DNA of 64,000 bases from Bacteroidales bacterium (GCA_016788045.1 JAEUTG010000025.1:79248-143247), one strand, 5' to 3'; shown: positions 1 through 8,775, numbered from the stretch's first letter. Notes: generated from the sequence alone by a model not told the origin. Numbers and translations are program-made.

Positions 1-2
1 CC

Positions 3-263
3 CGGGGGCTGATCACCATCCTGCTTTTTCTTTCAATCACGCCTCAGCACCTGATCGGATTTATCAATAAGTCGCTGCTCATACAGGTGATTGTTTTAAC
101 ATCAGTTGTGATGATGGTCGGGATGCTTTTTGTTAACTCCCGCAGGAAAGAAGAAGCAACTTTACCCGTTGAACCCAGGCTGCTTAAAGCCATTGAAGAA
201 ATCGGAGAGTCGTGTGAATTGCCTGAGTACAGTGTTTCGCAAAAAGACAATCCAAAACCGTAA
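3..263 (+). CDS. C-terminal end of a probable cation/proton antiporter (partial)
   Basis: The frame is open from the window edge to a TAA and encodes 86 residues. The fragment starts RGLITILLFLSI, which resembles the last conserved segment of bacterial Na+(K+)/H+ antiporters of the CPA families. A second hydrophobic helix (LLIQVIVLTSVVMMVGMLF) and a hydrophilic cytoplasmic tail follow. Two membrane segments and a polar tail are seen directly; the antiporter assignment is inference from one short motif. The start and most of the protein lie outside the window. Confidence 0.5.
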   Translation, partial: RGLITILLFLSITPQHLIGFINKSLLIQVIVLTSVVMMVGMLFVNSRRKEEATLPVEPRLLKAIEEIGESCELPEYSVSQKDNPKP

Positions 264-373
264 ATGCACCTTCATCTGACAGTCATTCCAGCATGGTTGT
301 TCAGGAACCTGAAACAGACACTGGTACTCATATTCATCCATTACCTTTTTCAACAAGCAAATGTACCTGCACA

Positions 374-1399
374 ATGAAAAAACAACTTTACCCGGCTACC
401 CTGCTGAACATCATGATTGGCTGGTTGCTGCTGATGGTTGCCTGTGACGATAAAAACACCGGATCAGAAGTTCCTGTACTCCCTAAATGGAAAGAGGTTG
501 CAAGCTTCAGCAACTTTTACCCTGCATCGGTCTGGTTCACCGAAGCTGGGGAAGGATTCATCGCCGGCGCCATCACCGACAGCAGCAACCGGTTGATTCA
601 GGGTTCTATACGCTATACTGATGACAACGGACAAAACTGGCAGGAGTTTACCTCCGATACATTGCCACCGCTTTCGGATATCTGTATGAACAATTCCGGG
701 AACGGATTCGCCGCGGGGGGAGAATGCTTACTGAGAACCACTGACAATGGTAAAACCTGGTCATCTGTTTTCAGAAACAATGGTTGGTTTTTCCAATCCG
801 TATCCTACGATGGTTCAGCAGGGGTGATGGCCACAGACCTGCTCGGAAGAATAGTGGTCTCGAACGACATGGGGGAACATTGGAATGTCCGTACAGGGAT
901 TACCAGCTGCCAGCTCTGTTCAATCTCCAACCCTGGACAACAGGAGTCGGCGATTGCAGTAGGAATGATGAATTCTACGCAGCGTCAGTACGGCATCATC
1001 CTGCGCTCAACCGACCAGGGCACAACCTGGGACTCCATCCCGTTCACAGGCTCCCTGATGCCCTGTTCCGTGGTCAGAAGCCAGTATTCCAATCATTTTA
1101 TTGCCGCCGGAGGAAACACCATCATGCGTTCAACCGATGGCGGAAGTTCCTGGAAACAGAGTTTTTATGGCCTTGACGTCATGCTGATTGATGTTTCCAT
1201 ATCAGCATCAGGCTACGGATTTGCCGTTGGACAAAACGGCGGTCTGCTGAAAACCACCAACGACGGCAACACCTGGACGTATGAAACCCGGTTTACAGAA
1301 GAGCTGCTGCTCGCTGTGTTCATGCAAAGTGATCGCAGGGCTTATGCTATTTCCTTCGATCCGCAAACCAGAAAAGCGCGGCTGACGATGTGGAATTAA
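374..1399 (+). CDS. BNR/YCF48-like repeat lipoprotein
   Basis: This 341-residue protein is probably an outer-membrane or periplasmic lipoprotein. The signal peptide ends in the lipobox LLMVAC with Cys24, which decides for the start at 374 over an upstream in-frame ATG at 293. The body holds at least six Asp-box repeats of the form S/T-x-D-x-G-x-x-W (TDDNGQNW, TTDNGKTW, SNDMGEHW, STDQGTTW, STDGGSSW, TTNDGNTW), as in beta-propellers of the YCF48/sortilin type. No catalytic residues can be named. Such propellers serve as binding scaffolds; the ligand is unknown. It is followed by its own terminator, so it appears monocistronic. Confidence 0.75.
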   Translation: MKKQLYPATLLNIMIGWLLLMVACDDKNTGSEVPVLPKWKEVASFSNFYPASVWFTEAGEGFIAGAITDSSNRLIQGSIRYTDDNGQNWQEFTSDTLPPLSDICMNNSGNGFAAGGECLLRTTDNGKTWSSVFRNNGWFFQSVSYDGSAGVMATDLLGRIVVSNDMGEHWNVRTGITSCQLCSISNPGQQESAIAVGMMNSTQRQYGIILRSTDQGTTWDSIPFTGSLMPCSVVRSQYSNHFIAAGGNTIMRSTDGGSSWKQSFYGLDVMLIDVSISASGYGFAVGQNGGLLKTTNDGNTWTYETRFTEELLLAVFMQSDRRAYAISFDPQTRKARLTMWN

Positions 1400-1433
1400 G
1401 ACCCTGGCGACGAGAGAGGTTATAGTCAGGCAT

Positions 1434-1469
1434 TTAGGCAACTGTCGAAAGTATTGCCTAATTTTTTTT
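1434..1469 (+). terminator. Rho-independent terminator after the BNR lipoprotein
   Basis: The arms TTAGGCAA and TTGCCTAA (8 bp, 12-nt loop) are followed directly by eight T residues. Confidence 0.85.
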
Positions 1470-1475
1470 CAGCGT

Positions 1476-1489
1476 CGCAAACGTTTGCG
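1476..1489. promoter_or_regulatory. Perfect 14-bp palindrome, LacI/PurR-like operator
   Basis: The sequence CGCAAACGTTTGCG is a perfect palindrome with the central CG typical of LacI-family operators; it equals the core of the enterobacterial PurR box. It lies between a terminator and the promoter of the large PEPCK-like gene, centred about 56 bp upstream of the start site predicted from the TATTTTTG element at 1525. The regulator is not in the window, and the assignment to a family is inference. Confidence 0.6.
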
Positions 1490-1524
1490 GTAAAACTTTG
1501 TCAATCAACTATTTAAATTCTATA

Positions 1525-1532
1525 TATTTTTG
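1525..1532 (+). promoter_or_regulatory. Bacteroidota -7 element for the PEPCK-like gene
   Basis: TATTTTTG matches TAnnTTTG. It predicts transcription from about 1539, just upstream of the in-frame ATG at 1541, which would make that codon almost leaderless and favours the ATG at 1568. No well-spaced TTG box is visible (TTTG at 1497-1500 is 24 nt away). Confidence 0.5.
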
Positions 1533-1567
1533 CATGAGCAATGTTTTACTCATGCAAAACTATCTTT

Positions 1568-4500
1568 ATGAACCTTCAAAAACCGACTTCCGAAACTATT
1601 TCAACCCAAAATACAGATACCAGCCGCGACCTGATCCGCTACATAAACCTGAGACTGGCAGCCCTTGGGCTTCCGGTTTACGAAACCAGGGCCATCGGTG
1701 ATGACAACATCTCAGCTTCAGACCATGGATTTCTTGAACTGACCGAGAATCTGGTGTCAGAATACCGGGCAAAAGCACGCTTTCTGAAAGGCATCTACGC
1801 TCCGGCCGATCAGCGGATACAGGACTTTATCGATGCTTATCTGTCCGGTTCAGGTAGTGAAGCCGGCCCGAAACTGCCCGATTCAACCCTGATCTGCGAC
1901 AAACCCGGCCTGGCACGCATGCTCAGCCTTCCACCCCACCTCAACTACTACAGAAACAAACTGATCGAGTCGTACCGCATCAGACAGGGCATTCTTCACA
2001 ATCCGAAGAATGACCGTCGCACTACCCAGGGCTCCTTTCACATTGTTGGCGGGGGATTGCCGGTGCCGTACGATAAAATTGAAGTTCCGGCTGAAGTGTG
2101 GCCAACCTTCCTCAATGTAGCCTTTAATCCGCCGGCCGAGCTGAATGAGCTTCCATTTACAGCCGGCCAGTCGCAGCGTGCTTCGGTCATGGTGTCGCTG
2201 CTGCTTCGTCCTGTGGTTAGCCCTGAAGTGAAAGGCGTACTCAAACGCCGGACCATGGAGGTCAGGTTTTTTGCCCCGGGAAGTCTGGTAAGCAACCTCG
2301 ATTTTGTTGAATCCATCTTCGGCAACGCCGGCAATCCCATGAACCCTGAGAGCGATGCCGCCCTCGACCCGCTGAGCTGGACCGGCCATACCGGATGCAT
2401 TGTGCTGGCTCCCCAGTTGACAACGCTGACCAAAAAAGAACTGGGTCTTCCCCACTACGATTCGGCTACCGACCGGCAACGGCGCGATGGTGTGTGCTGG
2501 AAAGAGGAACACGAACTCTACAACAACGGACAGGCCTTCAAGCTGACCTGCCGCGATGAACGGGGTGTGGTTATCACGCTGATCGCTGACAATTACTTTG
2601 GCTATTCGAAAAAAGAAATCAAAACCATGATTTCTTACTCAGCCAACCTGTTAGGGCTGGTTGAAGAAGAACATTCGGGCGGTGCCATTGCCTTCAGGCG
2701 CAAAAACATCGGCTCTGACTTCAATGGCGCGCTCTTTATGCAAAACCGGTTGAAGGAGCGCTATCACTTCAGCGATGTTGTTAAAAACTTCGGCGAAATC
2801 ATGCATCTTCAGCCCGAAGGTTACGGGATTGACCGAAAATTCGAAAACATCATTTACATTCCGGAAGACACGGAGATAGACCTTTACAAGGGCTCAGTCA
2901 GCTGGGTGTACAAAAATCAGCAACAGAAGATCCACCTCAGGCCAGGCTATTTCTACATTTTCCCTTCAGGGCATAAAATTCACATGGAGAAGCACCCCTC
3001 TGCGCCTTCGTGGAGGCTGGTGAGTACCCATGCACGCGGGACATTCTGCCATAAACCCAGTACTGTGTCGGGGGGTGGCAAGTCGGAGATCTCGAAATCG
3101 CTGCTCAATGCCATCATTTACGGATCATTCTTCGTGGATGATTTCGACAAAGACATACAGGCTGCTGATGCAATTATCCGGCGCGATTACAGCAACCGCT
3201 GGCTGAATCCGGAAGAACACAACAAAACCGCCCGCCCGCTGCTGTCGCCTCAGCGCACCCTGGGCTCCGCCATTAAACTCCTCACTCCCTCACCCCAATA
3301 TACCCATGAATACAACGAATTTGTCAAGTCGGTTCCGGGGCACATCAAGGCGCTGGTATTCTACATCAAGCGGTTTTACCGGCCCGAGCGTACCAGCGAC
3401 GACTGGAAAGACTATTTCTCAACCGATGTAATCAACGGGCGTAAAGGGCATGAACTGCTTTTCAGTAACCGTAAACTGAGCGCCAGTTATCTGAGGGTTG
3501 GTTTTGCGGCTGACAATTCCTGGTTTCTGCACAAACTGAGGTCTGACTTTATTGCGGCAGCCAAAATCCAGATGGAAGACGACATTACCGCGACCATCAC
3601 ACTCCCGGCTCGACACCTGAAATACCTGAACCCAGGTTATACAAACCAGAGTGTAAAACTGACCGAAAACTGCGAAGAGAAGTTCTTTCAGCGCCCCGAC
3701 GAGGCCATCCACCGCGGTTACGACAAAGAGACCGAGGCCGATCTTGCCCAGCGCAACAACTTCTGCTCCAACTACGAGCCGCTGACGGCAGAGGATGGCA
3801 AGAAACTGATTGCCGATGCCATCAATTTCGACAAATACACCAGACCCATCAGGAAGCTGATCACCGAAGGCAGCAACGACAGCTCTGGCCACTATTTCAT
3901 CACGCCTTCGCACCCGAGGATGGTGAACGGAGAGCGCTCGAAAAACCCGCGTTACCTGCAGATACGCCCCGATCTGGTGAATCCGGTTGATGACTACCTG
4001 GCTGAAACAGGACTTCGCTTTGCCAACCGTATTCCATTGTCAGAACCCGTGCATCATCCCATTCACGCCGTGCTGCCCGGCCGCAGGAATAACCCTCCTG
4101 AGCCCGAATCAGGCATCCGGGGGTTGAGCGTTTACGGACCAATTCATTATCAGGAACTTCCCGAGCTCTTCATGGATTTCATCTGCAGTCTGACCGGTAA
4201 ATCACCTTCAACCACCGGAGCCGGATCGGAAGGGGCACTCACCAAAGGGCCTTTCAACATGCTCAGCCCCGTTACCGACCTTAACAACGCCCTGCTCAGT
4301 TTCATTCTTACCGGTTATCAGGCCTTTACCTCTGCTGCCGGGCACATCGGAATCGACAGCCGCATCGACCACGACATCTCTCTGCTGATTCCCGAACTCT
4401 GGAGCAGGATGGATGTGAAAGACCGCAACCCCCTGAAGCTCATCGCCGAAGGATCGCTGGAGAAACTGGATGATTTTGAATACAATGGACGTACAGTTGC

Positions 4501-5059
4501 CGCTTCGCGCCTCGGCTACCGCATCACCGAAAATTTTGTTTTCAGCTACCTCAACAGCATCTTTGACGAGCCCCTTGCTGTTTTCAACGAACAGATGCTC
4601 CGGCCCGAAAAGCAGGATATGGAAGCCTTCGTCGACGGAATCAACAACATCGTGGAGGCCCAGCAACGGGTAGCCCTCGGCTATTTTGAAGATGGAAGCG
4701 TTCAGGCTGCGGTTCCCCCGCTCAAGGCCCTGCTGCATATCATGGCTTATGGAACCTTTGAAGGAAAAACCATCGCTGATCCTGAAATCCGCGGGCTGTT
4801 TGACCGCGATGCTGTCATCAGCAGCAACTGGTACCGTGAACGGCTGCTGCTCAAACAGAAATACGAGATCCGCTTCCTCGAAAAAAGCCTTGAGAACCTC
4901 CGGAAATTTGCCACCGAACCTATCAACAGCGAATACAGCAAAGCGCTAGGCATTGCCCAACGGATTGAAGAAACCGAAACAGCCTTAATGTTTGCAGAAT
5001 CAACGGCATATACCGACTTTCTGCATGGTACCATCGGCAAAGACCCGCTTTATAAATAA
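1568..5059 (+). CDS. Probable PPi-type phosphoenolpyruvate carboxykinase
   Basis: This 1163-residue soluble protein has no signal peptide or membrane segment. Its size and conserved blocks resemble the PPi-dependent PEP carboxykinases described in Propionibacterium and Entamoeba (about 1130-1150 residues), which interconvert oxaloacetate and PEP using pyrophosphate/phosphate instead of GTP or ATP. Blocks I associate with that family include IADNYFGYSKKEIKTMISY near residue 340, EEEHSGGAIAF shortly after, and GAGSEGALTKGPFNMLSP near residue 885. The family call is from recognition of these blocks, not a search. Classical PEPCK P-loop motifs are absent. An alternative ATG lies at 1541. The gene stands alone behind a LacI/PurR-like palindrome, which would fit control of the glycolysis/gluconeogenesis branch point. 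Confidence 0.6.
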   Translation: MNLQKPTSETISTQNTDTSRDLIRYINLRLAALGLPVYETRAIGDDNISASDHGFLELTENLVSEYRAKARFLKGIYAPADQRIQDFIDAYLSGSGSEAGPKLPDSTLICDKPGLARMLSLPPHLNYYRNKLIESYRIRQGILHNPKNDRRTTQGSFHIVGGGLPVPYDKIEVPAEVWPTFLNVAFNPPAELNELPFTAGQSQRASVMVSLLLRPVVSPEVKGVLKRRTMEVRFFAPGSLVSNLDFVESIFGNAGNPMNPESDAALDPLSWTGHTGCIVLAPQLTTLTKKELGLPHYDSATDRQRRDGVCWKEEHELYNNGQAFKLTCRDERGVVITLIADNYFGYSKKEIKTMISYSANLLGLVEEEHSGGAIAFRRKNIGSDFNGALFMQNRLKERYHFSDVVKNFGEIMHLQPEGYGIDRKFENIIYIPEDTEIDLYKGSVSWVYKNQQQKIHLRPGYFYIFPSGHKIHMEKHPSAPSWRLVSTHARGTFCHKPSTVSGGGKSEISKSLLNAIIYGSFFVDDFDKDIQAADAIIRRDYSNRWLNPEEHNKTARPLLSPQRTLGSAIKLLTPSPQYTHEYNEFVKSVPGHIKALVFYIKRFYRPERTSDDWKDYFSTDVINGRKGHELLFSNRKLSASYLRVGFAADNSWFLHKLRSDFIAAAKIQMEDDITATITLPARHLKYLNPGYTNQSVKLTENCEEKFFQRPDEAIHRGYDKETEADLAQRNNFCSNYEPLTAEDGKKLIADAINFDKYTRPIRKLITEGSNDSSGHYFITPSHPRMVNGERSKNPRYLQIRPDLVNPVDDYLAETGLRFANRIPLSEPVHHPIHAVLPGRRNNPPEPESGIRGLSVYGPIHYQELPELFMDFICSLTGKSPSTTGAGSEGALTKGPFNMLSPVTDLNNALLSFILTGYQAFTSAAGHIGIDSRIDHDISLLIPELWSRMDVKDRNPLKLIAEGSLEKLDDFEYNGRTVAASRLGYRITENFVFSYLNSIFDEPLAVFNEQMLRPEKQDMEAFVDGINNIVEAQQRVALGYFEDGSVQAAVPPLKALLHIMAYGTFEGKTIADPEIRGLFDRDAVISSNWYRERLLLKQKYEIRFLEKSLENLRKFATEPINSEYSKALGIAQRIEETETALMFAESTAYTDFLHGTIGKDPLYK

Positions 5060-5146
5060 GCATTGTATTTCGCTGAATATCCAGCGATTACGCCTGACGA
5101 TCGGATCACTAACCGGATACGCCTGCGAACATCCGGGGATTATGGC

Positions 5147-5154
5147 TATTTTTG
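5147..5154 (+). promoter_or_regulatory. -7 element for the hemerythrin/regulator pair
   Basis: TATTTTTG fits TAnnTTTG and predicts a start site near 5161. The TTG that opens the reading frame at 5152 lies inside this element, so the ATG at 5176 is the better translation start. Confidence 0.45.
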
Positions 5155-5175
5155 TCATTCGCAAATCTATCGTTT

Positions 5176-5892
5176 ATGTACCGGAACATCAGGACATTTA
5201 TCAGGCCTGAGATAAAATTCGCTGGTCTCATTTTTGAGAACCCTGTTTTGTTGCTGCTGCTTGAGCATTTCGGAATCATTGATGAAGTGCACGATAAAAC
5301 AGTCTCCGGAATCTGCAAGGAAAACGGAATCAGCGAAACGGTGTTTCTGTCGTTTGCCAACCTGTACAATGGGTTTCACCAGACTTCAGGTAACAGTTAC
5401 CAGTTCAGCGACATCCCTTCGATCATCCGTTTTCTTGGAAACAGTCATGCTTATTTCCGTAACGAAAAGTATCCCGAAATTTACCGTTACCTGAAACAAC
5501 TGGGTGAAACCAATCCGGAGGCTGAGATTAAGCTGATCAGCAGATTCTTTGATGAATATTTTGTCGAAGTCACCGACCATCTCGATTATGAGGAGAATAT
5601 TGCTTTTCCTTACATTCTCGGGTTAACGGCAGAAGACGGTGGTGCCGTGGCAAACAGTTCCTTTTCGGCGAGAGAGTTTCTGGATCATCACACCGATATT
5701 GAGTCTAAACTCACCGACCTGAAAAACCTCCTGATCAGGCACGTACCGCTGAAACACGATCCTGTCAACCGGAGAAAACTTCTTTTTAGCCTGATAGAGC
5801 TTGAGTTTGTGATGAACATTCATTCACTGATCGAAGAATCCATTCTTGTGCCCCTGGTTATCGACCTTGAAAAGAGCCTGAACCGTGGGTAG
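5176..5892 (+). CDS. Hemerythrin-like (HHE) cation-binding protein
   Basis: This 238-residue helical protein is related to the YtfE/RIC and HHE di-iron proteins that respond to nitric oxide and oxidative damage of iron-sulfur clusters. Candidate metal ligands are spaced along the chain: FLGNSHAYF, VTDHLDYEENIAF, FLDHHTDIES and NIHSLIEESILVPLV, the pattern of H and E expected for a four-helix di-iron bundle. It lacks the N-terminal CxC-type ScdA domain. Its stop overlaps the start of the downstream LuxR-type gene, so the pair is almost certainly co-translated. A di-iron sensor or storage role linked to the regulator is inference. Confidence 0.7.
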   Translation: MYRNIRTFIRPEIKFAGLIFENPVLLLLLEHFGIIDEVHDKTVSGICKENGISETVFLSFANLYNGFHQTSGNSYQFSDIPSIIRFLGNSHAYFRNEKYPEIYRYLKQLGETNPEAEIKLISRFFDEYFVEVTDHLDYEENIAFPYILGLTAEDGGAVANSSFSAREFLDHHTDIESKLTDLKNLLIRHVPLKHDPVNRRKLLFSLIELEFVMNIHSLIEESILVPLVIDLEKSLNRG

Positions 5893-6487
5893 CCGTCAGA
5901 TCAACATCGCCATTATCGAACCTTCGCACATTGTTTACGAAGGGCTGGCTAACATTTTGCTCAGGTCGAAGTACCATTTCCGCATATTCCGGCTCGAAAG
6001 TGCTGAAGAGTATGAATTTGCCGCACTTAAAAACGGGTTCGATGTGGTTATCCTGAATCCTCAGCTTATCCAGAACCTCACGAAGTATTTTAATCAGTTG
6101 CGCCGTCTCAATGAGAAGACCCTGTGGGTGGCACTTCTCTATTCCTTCTTTGACAAGGAGTTGCTTACATTGTTCAACGCTTCCATCAGGATTAACGATG
6201 AACCTGACGACGTTGCAGAAACCCTGCACCGGTTATCACTGCAGAACGATTCGCTGCCTGAACCTGTTGCCGGCGAGCACATCACAGAGCGGGAAACAGA
6301 TGTACTGAGGCTACTGGTAAATGGCCACTCGAACAAGGAAATCGCCGATAAGCTCAGCATCAGCATCCACACCGTAATCAGCCATCGCAAAAACATCATC
6401 CAGAAAACAGGCATAAGAAGCCAGGCCGGGTTAACCATCTATGCCCTTTCCAATAAAATTATCAGTCTCGACCATCTGGGGGAATAA
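5885..6487 (+). CDS. LuxR-type regulator with a degenerate receiver domain
   Basis: This 200-residue protein starts at a GTG overlapping the upstream hemerythrin gene by 8 bp. Residues about 6-120 have the length and hydrophobic pattern of a receiver, but the acidic pair is replaced (IIEPSH) and the phosphoacceptor strand reads VVILNPQL, with Asn at the usual Asp place. Residues about 135-195 are a standard LuxR/NarL helix-turn-helix: TERETDVLRLLVNGHSNKEI followed by ADKLSISIHTVISHRKNI. DNA binding is well supported. Phosphorylation by a histidine kinase is unlikely, so the signal may come through the hemerythrin partner (inference). No kinase gene is nearby. Confidence 0.8.
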   Translation: MGSRQINIAIIEPSHIVYEGLANILLRSKYHFRIFRLESAEEYEFAALKNGFDVVILNPQLIQNLTKYFNQLRRLNEKTLWVALLYSFFDKELLTLFNASIRINDEPDDVAETLHRLSLQNDSLPEPVAGEHITERETDVLRLLVNGHSNKEIADKLSISIHTVISHRKNIIQKTGIRSQAGLTIYALSNKIISLDHLGE

Positions 6488-6579
6488 ATACAGATTTTCT
6501 TGCAGAAAGCAGGCGGTTTAGTGAACAATATCGCGTCTTGCTTTTTTATTGAGGTGTATAAACTTCTCAACACAACCTT

Positions 6580-6783
6580 ATGAAAAAGAACATGGGTTTA
6601 ACAGACCGCATCATCAGGCTTGCCCTTGCAGCGTTGGTGGCTGTTTTGTACTTTACCGGCATTCTCAACGGAACCCTGGGCACAGTGCTGCTTGTTCTGG
6701 CAGTGGTTTTCGTACTCACCAGCCTCATCAGCTTCTGCCCGCTCTATCCGTTGTTCAGGATGAACACCAACAAGAAGTCCTGA
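6580..6783 (+). CDS. DUF2892 (YgaP-like) small inner-membrane protein
   Basis: This 67-residue protein has an amphipathic start (MGLTDRIIRLALAALVAVLY) and two closely spaced membrane helices, with the typical FCPLYPLFRMNT end of the DUF2892 family. The cysteine near the C-terminus (SFCPLYP) is conserved in many members. Its function is unknown; the domain is fused to rhodanese in E. coli YgaP. It is followed by a bidirectional terminator shared with the convergent gene. Confidence 0.8.
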   Translation: MKKNMGLTDRIIRLALAALVAVLYFTGILNGTLGTVLLVLAVVFVLTSLISFCPLYPLFRMNTNKKS

Positions 6784-6817
6784 CCGGAAACCTGGAAGAT
6801 TGTCTGCAATTGATTAA

Positions 6818-6849
6818 AAGCAAAACGGGGCAGCTGCCCCGTTTTGCTT
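6818..6849. terminator. Bidirectional terminator
   Basis: A perfect inverted repeat with arms AAGCAAAACGGGGCAG and CTGCCCCGTTTTGCTT sits between convergent genes. It is repeated with one change at 8956-8987 as part of the segmental duplication. Confidence 0.8.
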
Positions 6850-6927
6850 ACCTGTAAAATCTACCACATCTAAAAAAACAATTCAGGTTAAAACGACCCC
6901 CCGGCCATAAAAACTGATAACAACTAA

Positions 6928-7512
6928 TTAATTTTCAGGAACATATACAATAGTCATAAGTTCTCCGGATTTACCAGGTTTTACCGGAATGTTTCCGAGA
7001 AAACTTGTAGCCTCATCCTGAGGAATACTTGATGTAACGGTTACCACCAGATTACCACACCCGCAATCTGATTGATTCTTAATATTTTTGCTTGACACCC
7101 ATACATGCTGGTTGTTGTCATTCATTCCTTTGTAATCGTATACATATTTGTAATTGAGTGCGAGGTTGTTGAAATAATCGCAGGCATATCTGGCTTTTTC
7201 AGCGGCAGCAACCGTGGTGTACTTATTGTTGATTCCGTTTTCGTCAAACTCATAGACATGGGCTACATTCACCTGGTTCTTGTCATCTGATTTCACACAG
7301 TAATAGATGAGACGATCCGGGGTAATAATCTGCTGCCAGTATTCCACATCGCTGAAGTTGTTGAAACGGGTGTATTCCATCTTTATGAGGGTGCTGTCGA
7401 GACCCATCATCATGGCCGGACTCTTCTCGGTTTTGCTGGCTGACTTTGATGACTGTGCGTTGCTGATTACAACTGAGAGAAGAAGAGCTACGATTAAGGT
7501 TGCGTTTTTCAT
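6928..7512 (-). CDS. Secreted protein of unknown function, copy 1
   Basis: This 194-residue protein has a cleavable signal peptide (MKNATLIVALLLSVVISNAQ). I do not recognise the family. The mature part contains a CGCGNL motif near residue 150 and ends DEATSFLGNIPVKPGKSGEL plus a short beta-like tail. It differs from the second copy at 9067-9651 by four substitutions (V/E, V/I, Q/L, P/A). Conservation of the frame in both copies suggests both are functional or that the duplication is recent. It has its own promoter and terminator. Confidence 0.7.
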   Translation of the reverse strand: MKNATLIVALLLSVVISNAQSSKSASKTEKSPAMMMGLDSTLIKMEYTRFNNFSDVEYWQQIITPDRLIYYCVKSDDKNQVNVAHVYEFDENGINNKYTTVAAAEKARYACDYFNNLALNYKYVYDYKGMNDNNQHVWVSSKNIKNQSDCGCGNLVVTVTSSIPQDEATSFLGNIPVKPGKSGELMTIVYVPEN

Positions 7513-7621
7513 GGTTATGGAGTTTTTTAAGTTTCCTTGTTTTTGTTTTGTTTTTCTGAAGAGCGTCCCCCCGGATTTTCTTCTGATCAGTTGTCAGAAT
7601 ATTTCCTGAAACCTGATGAGA

Positions 7622-7652
7622 CAAAATTACGTCAGCCAGCAGGGCGGCGCAA
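7622..7652 (-). promoter_or_regulatory. Promoter of the secreted protein, copy 1
   Basis: On the minus strand, TTG (7652-7650), a 20-nt spacer and TAATTTTG (7629-7622) match the Bacteroidota consensus. The predicted leader is about 100 nt. Confidence 0.6.
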
Positions 7653-7799
7653 TTCGTCTAAATACTACTTTTTGGAAAAGCCGGCTGGAAAATGATCATA
7701 GGTAGAAATACCTATTGGTGTAGAAAAGCGAGGGCCAAAGTGTTGCCTGTAAGCAAAAAAATCAAAAAAGCCGGCCGATCAGAATCTGCCGTCCCGGTA

Positions 7800-7915
7800 T
7801 TACGAATTTATATATTGATGTTTATCAGATAGTTGGATAAATATTCCATTCAGAAAGGCAGCAGATTGAACAACCTGTAAAACATTCAGCATCCGGGTAG
7901 GGTAAATACCCTGAC
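7800..7915 (-). pseudogene. Decayed remnant of the mopterin-fold gene 3' end
   Basis: The sequence around 7845-7910 (ATTCAGAAAGGCAGCAGATT, then GGGTAGGGTAAATACC) parallels 9988-10050 (ATTCAGAAAGGCAGCGGATT, then GGGTAGAGTAAATACC), which lies in the last codons of the gene at 9958-10977. No reading frame remains. It marks the far boundary of the duplicated segment. Confidence 0.6.
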
Positions 7916-8115
7916 AACTAATACGTATACGATGACTAAATTTTTTCAGGTTTGGAATATCACCCGAAGGACGCAGCCAGTTTACCGGTAGTTTCTATAG
8001 TAAGGCCGATTTAGCAGGTAAGCTCATTTATTTCATCATAATCCGATGACAAAAACCTTATAAAAGAAAAGCAACAGCCGGGCGAAGATTCTGAATACAA
8101 CGTAAGCCACCGGAA

Positions 8116-8775
8116 AACAACATCCTTAGTAATAGGAAAGCAACAATTTATTATGTGGCTGAGTAAGACCTCACCCCCCGCCCTCTCCTGAAGGAGAGGG
8201 AGCTTCTTTCCGTTTTCTTTATAGATTTGAATTTTTCCAGGATGTCGCTCAATTACTCAATCTTCTCAATAGCGGCCCTCTCCTTGAGGAGAGGGTTGGG
8301 TGAGGTGCAATACTCATGTATCCGGGGAACAACATCCTTAATAGTAGGAAAGCAACAATTTATTTTGTGGCTGAGTAAGACCTCACCCCCTCGCTTCCGC
8401 TTTCACTTCAGCGGGGCAGGCCCGCCCTTTTTCAACAACAAAGTTGCTAATCCCGTTTCTTTTATAGATTTGATTTTTGTTCAGGATGTCACTCAATTAC
8501 TCAAACTTCCCGATAGCGGCCCTCTCCTTGAGGAGAGGGTTGGGTGAGGTGCAATACTCATGTATCCGGGGAACAACATCCTTAATAGTAGAAAAGCAAC
8601 AGTTTATTATGTGGCTGAGTAAGACCTCACCCCCCCGCTTCCGCTTTCACTTCAGCGGGGCAGGCCCGCCCTTTTTCAACAACAAAGTTGCTAATCCCGT
8701 TTCTTTTATAGATTTGATTTTTGTTCAGAATGTCACTCAATCACTCAATCTTCTCAATTGCGGCCCTCTCCTGAA
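8116..8775. repeat. Tandem repeat, about 2.8 copies of a 212-244 bp unit
   Basis: Units begin AACAACATCCTTA at 8116, 8328 and 8572. Each contains a stretch of the type CCTCACCCCC, a TTTCTTTTATAGATTTGA segment, and ends with GCGGCCCTCTCCTTGAGGAG-like sequence. Copies 2 and 3 share an extra ~30 bp with an inverted motif (GCTTTCACTTCAGCGGGGC) absent from copy 1. No credible gene lies in 7653-8953; open frames here are repeat artefacts. Confidence 0.85.

Larger units (their letters stand above)
6816..7915. repeat. Segmental duplication, copy 1 (diverged at its far end)
   Basis: This segment matches 8954-10060 at an offset of about 2139 bp. The match covers the hairpin terminator, the whole 194-residue gene, its upstream region with promoter, and, with more decay, the terminator and last ~100 bp of the mopterin-fold gene. 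The gene part is nearly identical (four amino-acid differences). The segment from about 7680 onward is clearly more diverged. Confidence 0.85.

Noticed and set aside
1883..2512. 209-codon minus-strand frame inside the PEPCK-like gene
   Set aside because: It is a shadow of the plus-strand gene with no independent support.
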